In this document: positions 1 through 4,374 of the stretch, piece after piece | Layout of the letters: every line of letters begins with the position of its first letter | Position numbering within the stretch: the stretch's first letter is position 1 | From: Actinomycetota bacterium | GTDB taxonomy: Bacteria; Actinomycetota; Thermoleophilia; UBA2241 | Length of the DNA stretch: 5,585 nt | NCBI GenBank assembly: GCA_003158705.1 | Contig: PMKX01000045.1 | Coordinates: forward strand, 2,770-8,354 | Reading direction: 5' to 3' | Position numbers and translations under genes: made by a program | Notes under the pieces: generated by a model | Database searches by the model: none | What the model saw: only the letters and a program-made list of their open reading frames with translations | Told to the model about the DNA's origin: nothing

Positions 1-1
1 C

Positions 2-1180
2 GACATCATCGTCATGGCCAGCCTCGCGCAGATCACCGGCAGCTACTTCTTCCTGTTGATCGGCGCCAACGGCTTGGCCGCGTCAACCTTCTGGGTCACC
101 GGCGCCGGCGTCGTCTTCCTTGTCCTCATGTGCGCGGTGACCGCTATCGGCATCGAGATCTCGGCGCGCCTGCAGTGGGTCTTGCTCGGCTTCGAGTATG
201 TGATGCTCACGGTGTTCTCGGTGGTCGCGCTCACAAAGGTCTACACCTCGCACCCGGTCGGTGCGGTCCATCCGGCGGTCGGGTGGTTCCTGCCCAACAT
301 GCACGTCGGGGCGCTCTCTCAGGGCGTGCTCCTGGCCCTGTTCATCTACTGGGGTTGGGACACGGCCGTTTCAGTCAACGAGGAGACCGAGCGCAAGTCC
401 ATCGTGCCCGGCATCGCCGCCATCCTGAGCACCGTGGCACTTCTCTTCATCTACGTGCTCACCACGACTGCGTCCCAGTCGTTCGCCGGCACCGCCTACC
501 TGACGAAGAACTACAACGACATCCTGAGTCCGTTGGGTACTGCTGTGCTCGGCTCCGGCCTTGCCAAGTTGCTGATCGCCGTCGTTCTCACATCGGCCAC
601 GGCATCGACGCTGACGACCATCTTGCCGGGTGCTCGCACGACCCTGTCGATGGCCGCGCACGGGGCGATCCCCAAGATCTTCGCTCGCGTGCACCCGCGC
701 TTCCAGACTCCGGTCTGGGGCACGGTCATCTACGGGATCATCTCGCTGGTCTGGTATGTGGGACTCACCCTGCTCAGCCAGAACGTGCTGGCGGACTCCA
801 TCGCGGCTCTCGGCATCACCATCGCCTTCTACTACGGCATCAACGGCTTCGCCGTGCCGCTCTTCTACCGGCATCAGGTGTTCAAGAGCTGGAAGAAGTT
901 CCTCGTGCTTGGTGCGATGCCGTTCATCGGCGGGGCCATGTTGCTCTGGGTGCTCATCGCCTCACTCGACCAGCTCTGGTATCCGGCCAACTCGGCGTCC
1001 GGCACCTCGTGGTTCGGCGTCGGGCCGCCGTTCGTTCTTGGCGCCGGCTTCATCCTCAGCGGCGTGGTCGTCATGGTCGTGGCCGCGAGGTACCTCGATC
1101 GAGCCCAGAAGTTCTTTAGTCGCAAGATCGAAACGGTGGAGACCATGAGCGAAACACCGGTGGAGACCATGCTCGACTAG
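2..1180 (+). CDS. APC-superfamily amino-acid/amine permease, 5'-truncated by the window edge
   Basis: This is an inner-membrane secondary transporter that most likely moves an amino acid or amine with a proton or by exchange; the substrate cannot be read from the sequence. The reading frame is open from base 2, before the first ATG at 14, so the true start lies upstream. About 100-130 N-terminal residues (the first two to three helices) are probably missing, judging by usual APC lengths of about 480-520 residues. Counting from the ATG at 14, family features include GIEISARLQW (46-55), the helix 6 stretch IYWGWDTAVSVNEETERKS (111-129), and the later stretch TSATASTLTTILPGARTTLS (193-212) followed by AAHGAIPKIFARVHPRFQTP (214-233), a typical APC cytoplasmic loop. 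Hydrophobic segments continue to about residue 357, then comes a short charged tail. It ends just before a hairpin and is convergent with the next gene. The family call is secure; the subfamily is not. Confidence 0.9.
   Translation, partial: DIIVMASLAQITGSYFFLLIGANGLAASTFWVTGAGVVFLVLMCAVTAIGIEISARLQWVLLGFEYVMLTVFSVVALTKVYTSHPVGAVHPAVGWFLPNMHVGALSQGVLLALFIYWGWDTAVSVNEETERKSIVPGIAAILSTVALLFIYVLTTTASQSFAGTAYLTKNYNDILSPLGTAVLGSGLAKLLIAVVLTSATASTLTTILPGARTTLSMAAHGAIPKIFARVHPRFQTPVWGTVIYGIISLVWYVGLTLLSQNVLADSIAALGITIAFYYGINGFAVPLFYRHQVFKSWKKFLVLGAMPFIGGAMLLWVLIASLDQLWYPANSASGTSWFGVGPPFVLGAGFILSGVVVMVVAARYLDRAQKFFSRKIETVETMSETPVETMLD
1134..1171 (+). repeat. 14-bp direct repeat inside the permease C-terminal tail
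   Basis: CGGTGGAGACCATG occurs at 1134-1147 and again at 1158-1171, 24 bases apart and in the same reading frame. Each copy is preceded by CGAAAC, so the unit is an imperfect tandem duplication. It encodes ET-VETM followed by SETP-VETM at the extreme C-terminus. Because the offset is a multiple of three, the duplication lengthens the cytosolic tail without disturbing the frame. It is probably neutral. Confidence 0.75.
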
Positions 1181-1199
1181 TCGCCACCGAATCCGCGTC

Positions 1200-1239
1200 G
1201 GCGAGGGCCGGGGCCGCCGTGGCGGCCTCGGCCCTCGCC
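1200..1239. terminator. GC-rich hairpin between convergent genes, probable bidirectional terminator
   Basis: The arms 1200-1218 and 1221-1239 are inverted copies with a single G-U wobble. Leaving the innermost pair open gives about 18 bp of stem and a 4-base CGTG loop. The hairpin starts 20 bases after the permease stop and ends 41 bases before the minus-strand transporter stop, so it can serve both. On the plus strand only a short TCTT follows, so it is not a textbook U-tract terminator. That is common in high-GC genomes, but termination is inferred from position and stem strength. Confidence 0.7.
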
Positions 1240-1279
1240 TCTTCCGCGCGACTTCCGTTGGTGACTGGTCGGCTGCCGC

Positions 1280-2566
1280 TCACACGTTACGTTCGGCGAG
1301 AGCTTGTGCCTCGGCAGATGGATGTGCTGCGCCTGAGGCGGAGATGCTTGCCCACTCGCGGCGCAACACGGGGGCGGTGAATGCGAGCCCCACGATCGCG
1401 AGCACGCCGCCGAGGCTTATCACGTAGCCTCCCATCACCTGATACATGAGTGGCGCTGTGAGTGTGCCGATGAGCGCCGCCAGCTGCATCGATGTGCTCT
1501 CCAGTCCCTGGATGGCCCCCAGCCAGCGCGGGGGGCTCACTTGCACGAGGAATGCTTGCTTGGCGGGATAGGAGTAGGCGACGGCGACACCTTCCAGAGC
1601 GTTGACGGTGATGAACAGTGTCAGATTCTTCGTGGCGCCGTACATGATCCAGGCCGCAGCCGAGATCGCGTAGCCGGAGAACATCAGTGCGAAGCGGTTG
1701 TAGCGATCGGCGAGGTATCCCCCCACGAACGAAAGCAGCATGGGCACGCTGAAGGCGATCCACGTCCAGTAGATGTAGGTCATCGAAGCGCCGAGGCGGC
1801 GCAGCCACAAGCTCCACACGACCTCCCAGGCCCCCATGGCGAAGTTGCTCGTGGCGGCGATGATGATGAACGCTGCGATCGGTCCTGTGACCAGCTCGCG
1901 ATACGGCGGCCGCTTGACCTTCTCCTGGCGGCGCCGGCGGGCGTGCTCGGGCTCGCGAACGGTGATCATGAGCGCCACGGCCGTGAGGGCCGAGAGGGCA
2001 CTGCCGAACAGGAAGATGGCGTAGAAGCCCCACTTGCCGCCGCCGCCCAGCGCCGAAACGGGTGCGGCCAGTGCGGGGCCGGCGATGAGGCCGCCGAACT
2101 GTGCCGTCGTCAGCCAGCCATACGCTCGGCTGCGTGTCTCGTCGGTGGTGATGTCGGCCATGAACGCTTGGCTCGCCGGCCCCACGGCCGCCGCACCGAC
2201 GCCCTCCAGCAGACGGAAGAGGGTGAACCAGCCGGGGTGCGTCGTGGTGACGAACAGCAGCGTCGACACGGCGTATAGAGACACGCCCATCACCATCATC
2301 GGCTTGCGGCCGATCGTGTCGCTCGCCCTACCCAGAAGCCATGAGAACGCGAAGGTTCCCACGTAGTAGGCCGCCGCGATGACGCCGATGAGGTTCATCG
2401 AGGCGTGCGCCTGCTCCTTGAGGAACACCGGCAGGCCAGGGAGGATGGCGCCGAAGCCCGCCCACACCACGAAGCTGGTGACGCAGACGACCACCAGCTG
2501 CAGCATGCTGGTCCGGTGAGGTTCGGGGGCGAGCGCCGCCCTGTGAGTGTCGAGTGAAGGTGTCAC
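1280..2566 (-). CDS. MFS transporter, DHA1-like drug/metabolite efflux permease
   Basis: This is a 428-residue inner-membrane transporter of the major facilitator superfamily, close to the usual length for 12-helix members. The likely role is proton-coupled export of a small molecule; the substrate is unknown. Family motifs are clear. Motif A is GRASDTIGRKP at 79-89, between helices 2 and 3. The motif B region FRLLEGVGAAAVGP (117-130) has its arginine at 118. Motif C-like GGLIAGPALAAPV (158-170) is typical of antiporters. A second-half motif A copy, GGYLADRYNR, lies at 282-291. A basic loop, ARRRRQEKVKRP (209-220), separates the two six-helix halves. The GTG start is preferred because AAGGA sits five bases upstream on the minus strand (2572-2576). 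A later ATG at residue 21 has no such support. It lies 98 bases downstream of another MFS gene in the same direction, so co-transcription is plausible. No separate promoter is convincing in the gap. Confidence 0.9.
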   Translation of the reverse strand: MTPSLDTHRAALAPEPHRTSMLQLVVVCVTSFVVWAGFGAILPGLPVFLKEQAHASMNLIGVIAAAYYVGTFAFSWLLGRASDTIGRKPMMVMGVSLYAVSTLLFVTTTHPGWFTLFRLLEGVGAAAVGPASQAFMADITTDETRSRAYGWLTTAQFGGLIAGPALAAPVSALGGGGKWGFYAIFLFGSALSALTAVALMITVREPEHARRRRQEKVKRPPYRELVTGPIAAFIIIAATSNFAMGAWEVVWSLWLRRLGASMTYIYWTWIAFSVPMLLSFVGGYLADRYNRFALMFSGYAISAAAWIMYGATKNLTLFITVNALEGVAVAYSYPAKQAFLVQVSPPRWLGAIQGLESTSMQLAALIGTLTAPLMYQVMGGYVISLGGVLAIVGLAFTAPVLRREWASISASGAAHPSAEAQALAERNV

Positions 2567-2571
2567 GACCG

Positions 2572-2576
2572 TCCTT
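2572..2576 (-). promoter_or_regulatory. Ribosome binding site fixing the GTG start of the DHA1-like transporter
   Basis: On the minus strand GAAGGAC is followed by GGTC and then GTG. AAGGA ends five bases from the start codon, an ideal spacing. It decides for the GTG over the ATG 20 codons further in. Confidence 0.7.
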
Positions 2577-2664
2577 CGGCCGCGCGTCTGACTGACGTCG
2601 GCGGCCTCCTCAGATTGCCGTTAGGCTATCACGCGTACAGCTCGTGCGCAGCGGTCACGCAGTC

Positions 2665-3885
2665 TCACACGTCGCGCACGCGGGGCACGAACAGACCCAC
2701 CAGCCCGGGTACCGCGGTGACCAGGCCGGCGGCAATGAACAACGGCGCGACGGGGAACACGGCCGCCAGGGCGCCGCCGGCGAGCACGGAGGCTGCGTAC
2801 ACGGTCTGGGTGATCGTGAAGCGCGTGCCCCACAAGCGTCCGCGCAGCTCCTCGGGCACCGCCTGCTGAAAGTACGTGTCGATGCTGATCAGCACGGCAG
2901 CATTGGCGGCGCCGGCTACGAAGATGGGCACCACGACCACCGCCAGCGATGTGCAGACGGCTACAGTCGTGAGGCTGCCTCCCATGAGGGCTAGGCCGGC
3001 GGTCATGGCCACGCCCTTGCGCACCCGATTGCCGAGCGCTGCCATCAGGAGCGAGCCAACAAAGAAGCCGGCGCCGAGCGACGCCTCCATGATGCCGAAC
3101 GCAGCGGTGCCGCCATGCAACACGCGCACGGCGAACAGGAATGTGAGGGGGTACACGGCGCCGATGCCGATGATCGACGCCACCACCAGCACCGTGTTGG
3201 CCAGCAATCCGGCATGCTGACGCAGGAACGAGAGGCCTTCGCGCATCTCGCGGCCGAGGTTCTGCGCCGTCAGCTCGTTCGCCTCTCTCAGCGGCGCTGC
3301 ATACCGCATCGCCAGCAGCGCCAGCGCCGAGACGACGAAGGTGGCGGCATCGATGCCGAACACCACTTTGCGTGCCAGGTAGTACACGATGAAACCGGCC
3401 AGCGCGTAGCCTACGGTCTCGGTAAGCGTCTCCCCGGTCGCCAGCAACGAATTGGCGCGCATCAACTTGGCCTTGGTCACCAGGTCGGGCAGGATCGCCA
3501 GTTTGCACGGGTCGAAGAACACGGCCACGCTCGAGATCAGGAAGGCGAGAGCATATACGCCGGCCAGTGACCACTCGGCGACGAACGGCACTGCCAGCAC
3601 CAGGCCGGCGCGCGCAAGGTCCGCGGCGACCATCACGCGACGCTTGTCGAGGCGGTCGATGAAGGCACCGGCCACCGTCCCGAAGAGGACGTAGGGAAGG
3701 GTGTATACGGCGAACATGGCGCCGGTGGAGAAGGCCGAGTGGGTGGACCCGTAGATCAGCCAGGGAAAGGCGACCATCGCCAAGCGATCACCGACCTGTG
3801 AGATGAACTGGCCGGTCCAGAGCAAGACGAAGTTGACGTTGCGGTAGAGCGCGGGACTCGTCTTGATCGTCGCGGCTTTTTCCAC
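2665..3885 (-). CDS. MFS transporter, MFS_3/DHA3 type (MefA/EntS-like exporter)
   Basis: This is a 406-residue major facilitator protein from the preferred GTG start, probably an exporter in the inner membrane. The family includes macrolide efflux (MefA-like) and siderophore export (EntS-like) proteins, but the substrate is not predictable here. Features numbered from that start: LYRNVNFVLLWTGQFISQVG (13-32), the usual N-terminal signature; motif A GAFIDRLDKRR (73-83); LAILPDLV (129-136) and the ANSL stretch (144-147), both characteristic of MFS_3; and VPEELRGRLWG (343-353), the second-half signature. The frame stays open upstream to a GTG at 4113, which would add 76 residues that are polar, basic and unlike a transporter N-terminus, so I take the start just before the conserved region. 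Its ribosome site is imperfect: AGGAG lies 15 bases upstream, with only GAG closer. The family is firm; the exact start is moderate. It precedes the DHA1-like gene by 98 bases. Confidence 0.87.
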   Translation of the reverse strand: MEKAATIKTSPALYRNVNFVLLWTGQFISQVGDRLAMVAFPWLIYGSTHSAFSTGAMFAVYTLPYVLFGTVAGAFIDRLDKRRVMVAADLARAGLVLAVPFVAEWSLAGVYALAFLISSVAVFFDPCKLAILPDLVTKAKLMRANSLLATGETLTETVGYALAGFIVYYLARKVVFGIDAATFVVSALALLAMRYAAPLREANELTAQNLGREMREGLSFLRQHAGLLANTVLVVASIIGIGAVYPLTFLFAVRVLHGGTAAFGIMEASLGAGFFVGSLLMAALGNRVRKGVAMTAGLALMGGSLTTVAVCTSLAVVVVPIFVAGAANAAVLISIDTYFQQAVPEELRGRLWGTRFTITQTVYAASVLAGGALAAVFPVAPLFIAAGLVTAVPGLVGLFVPRVRDV

Positions 3886-3967
3886 GGGCGCTCTGCTTCT
3901 CTCCTGGGCTTGCGTTCCCTCCGGGTCCCCTGCAGCGAGGCCGGCGCGTGCCTTGTGCCTCGCAACT

Positions 3968-4192
3968 CTATACCGCCGCACTGCGCGCCGGAATCTGTTG
4001 TCCAAGCAGACGAAGTGTTGTCCCTTCTGTATAGGTGATGACGAGGACGTTGTCCGCTCTGTACATGAGGGACGGAGGGCAGTCGAGTAACCGCTTCGGT
4101 AGCCTCCCTTCACGGCTGATCGTCAACCAATATTTATCGGCGCGAATCGGTAGGACTTTAGGGGGAGGTACCATGGTTGCTCGACATATCAA
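3968..4192 (-). CDS. Possible small hypothetical protein, 68-74 residues
   Basis: This minus-strand frame runs from a TTG at 4192 (or an ATG at 4174) to a TAG at 3968-3970. I do not recognise it. The product would be soluble and mixed-charge, with plausible-looking stretches such as ADKYWLTISREGRLPKRLLD and NVLVITYTEGTTLRLLGQQI, the latter resembling a beta-strand. Against it: no good Shine-Dalgarno precedes either start, third codon positions are much less GC-rich than in the neighbouring genes, and it lies across the likely promoter and repeats of the efflux gene. Its ATG shares the palindrome CCATGG with a plus-strand mini-ORF that has a far better ribosome site. If real, it would be the first gene of the efflux operon, ending 82 bases before that gene's GTG. 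Confidence 0.25.
   Translation of the reverse strand: MICRATMVPPPKVLPIRADKYWLTISREGRLPKRLLDCPPSLMYRADNVLVITYTEGTTLRLLGQQIPARSAAV
3997..4063. repeat. Three GTTGTCC direct repeats, two extended to 15 bp; possible operator
   Basis: GTTGTCC occurs at 3997-4003, 4017-4023 and 4049-4055. The last two extend to GTTGTCC-NNT-CTGTA (4017-4031 and 4049-4063), matching at 13 of 15 positions. The two long copies are 32 bases apart, about three helical turns, so they would face the same side of the DNA. Read on the minus strand they overlap the proposed -35 and -10 of the efflux gene. A binding site for a local regulator is a reasonable inference, but no regulator gene lies in the window. Confidence 0.45.
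4028..4056 (-). promoter_or_regulatory. Candidate sigma-70-type promoter for the MFS_3 efflux gene
   Basis: On the minus strand CGGACA (4051-4056) and TATACA (4028-4033) are separated by exactly 17 bases. Each matches its consensus at four of six positions. Transcription would start near 4021 and leave a leader of about 135 bases before the GTG at 3885. This also argues against the far-upstream start at 4113. The match is modest, and a high-GC genome may use other sigma factors. Confidence 0.35.
4109..4136 (+). promoter_or_regulatory. Candidate promoter for the HD-GYP transcript
   Basis: TTCACG (4109-4114) and TATTTA (4131-4136) are 16 bases apart, in the most AT-rich patch of the window (AATATTTAT). 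A start near 4143 would place both mini-ORFs and the hairpin in a leader of about 230 bases before the HD-GYP start codon. The consensus match is partial, so this is tentative. Confidence 0.3.
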
Positions 4193-4202
4193 GGTTCACT
4201 AG
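4164..4202 (+). CDS. Nine-codon leader ORF with a near-perfect ribosome site
   Basis: GGAGGT (4164-4169), inside the run GGGGGAGGT, is the strongest Shine-Dalgarno in the window. It stands just before the ATG at 4173, which opens MVARHIKVH and stops at TAG 4200-4202. The span given here includes the ribosome site; the coding part is 4173-4202. The peptide has no run of one amino acid such as classical attenuator leaders carry, apart from two histidines. The stop falls 13 bases before the next mini-ORF, so ribosomes ending here could reinitiate. Alternatively a longer gene once started here and has decayed. Translation is likely if the region is transcribed; the role is unknown. Confidence 0.4.
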   Translation, partial: GGTMVARHIKVH

Positions 4203-4215
4203 ACGCCATTCTCCG

Positions 4216-4293
4216 ATGAGGAAGATCGAGGCAGTTCTCACATCTCTCGTCTTCGCGCTCGTGGCTGCCGGCGGTAGCAGCAAGCTGCACTAG
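4216..4293 (+). CDS. 25-residue hydrophobic peptide ORF, signal-peptide-like
   Basis: An ATG at 4216 opens a 25-codon frame ending at TAG 4291-4293. The peptide starts MRKIEAVLTS, continues LVFALVAAGG and ends SSKLH: a basic N-terminus, a hydrophobic core of about 13 residues and a small-residue end. That is the shape of a signal peptide, a small membrane peptide or, more speculatively, a secreted signalling peptide precursor. It has no cysteine. No Shine-Dalgarno precedes it, so translation would rely on reinitiation from the nine-codon ORF 13 bases upstream. It lies in the same frame as the HD-GYP gene, separated by TAG 4291 and TGA 4351. The last third is also the left arm of a strong hairpin. 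It may be a leader peptide, a decayed N-terminus or chance. Confidence 0.3.
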   Translation: MRKIEAVLTSLVFALVAAGGSSKLH

Positions 4294-4313
4294 CTCTGCC
4301 CGCCGGCAGCTGC
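4261..4313 (+). promoter_or_regulatory. Stable stem-loop in the HD-GYP leader, possible attenuator
   Basis: GCTGCCGGCGG (4264-4274) and CCGCCGGCAGC (4300-4310) are perfect 11-bp inverted repeats. Two wobble pairs and one G-C pair can extend the stem to 14 bp (4261-4274 with 4300-4313). The 25-base loop can form an inner four-pair hairpin, GCAG-CAAG-CTGC. No T-tract follows, so a simple intrinsic terminator is less likely. The left arm lies within the 25-codon ORF, so ribosomes translating it would open the structure. It ends 53 bases before the HD-GYP ribosome site. Confidence 0.55.
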
Positions 4314-4365
4314 CACTCAAGCGTCGCTTGCGCAATGCCGATACTGCACGTGATGCTGCGAGTGC

Positions 4366-4369
4366 GAGG
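4366..4369 (+). promoter_or_regulatory. Ribosome binding site fixing the GTG start of the HD-GYP gene
   Basis: GAGG (4366-4369), within GCGAGGT, lies five bases before the GTG at 4375. The frame is closed just upstream by TGA at 4351-4353 and there is no ATG before the first membrane helix, so this GTG is the only well-supported start. Confidence 0.7.
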
Positions 4370-4374
4370 TAGTT

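Larger units (their letters stand above)
3886..4374. other. Divergent intergenic region between the efflux gene and the HD-GYP gene
   Basis: This 489-base stretch has no long conserved gene. It should hold the start signals for both outward-reading genes. Its middle (about 3990-4240) is less GC-rich than the flanking genes, as promoter DNA often is. It contains GTTGTCC direct repeats, candidate promoters on each strand, two mini-ORFs on the plus strand, an overlapping minus-strand ORF and a strong stem-loop, each listed separately. No tRNA, known riboswitch or IS end was recognised. Confidence 0.6.

Noticed and set aside
130..1148. Long open frames overlapping the permease on both strands
   Set aside because: They are arginine- and serine-rich with no family features, while the permease frame shows clear APC motifs and helices. 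They are shadows of a high-GC gene.
1541..2278. A 245-codon plus-strand frame antisense to the DHA1-like transporter
   Set aside because: The product is low-complexity and charged without motifs, and the opposite strand encodes an unmistakable MFS protein.
2578..2606. GGCCGC ... GCGGCC inverted repeat between the two MFS genes as a terminator
   Set aside because: It is only 6 bp with a 17-base loop and no T-tract, and it sits beside the ribosome site of the downstream gene. Expected by chance in GC-rich DNA.
2621..3574. A 317-codon minus-strand frame overlapping the MFS_3 exporter
   Set aside because: It is arginine-, glycine- and histidine-rich, typical of an out-of-frame reading, and the MFS_3 signatures are in the other frame.
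4216..4293. AgrD-type cyclic-lactone autoinducer precursor
   Set aside because: The basic-hydrophobic start is similar in style, but there is no thiolactone cysteine, no charged C-terminal recognition tail and no AgrB-like protease; the adjacent membrane domain lacks AgrB features.
4137..4374. A known c-di-GMP riboswitch in the HD-GYP leader
   Set aside because: It would fit the gene, but I could not identify the GEMM core or a conserved helix arrangement; only a single stem-loop is evident. A covariance-model scan would settle it.
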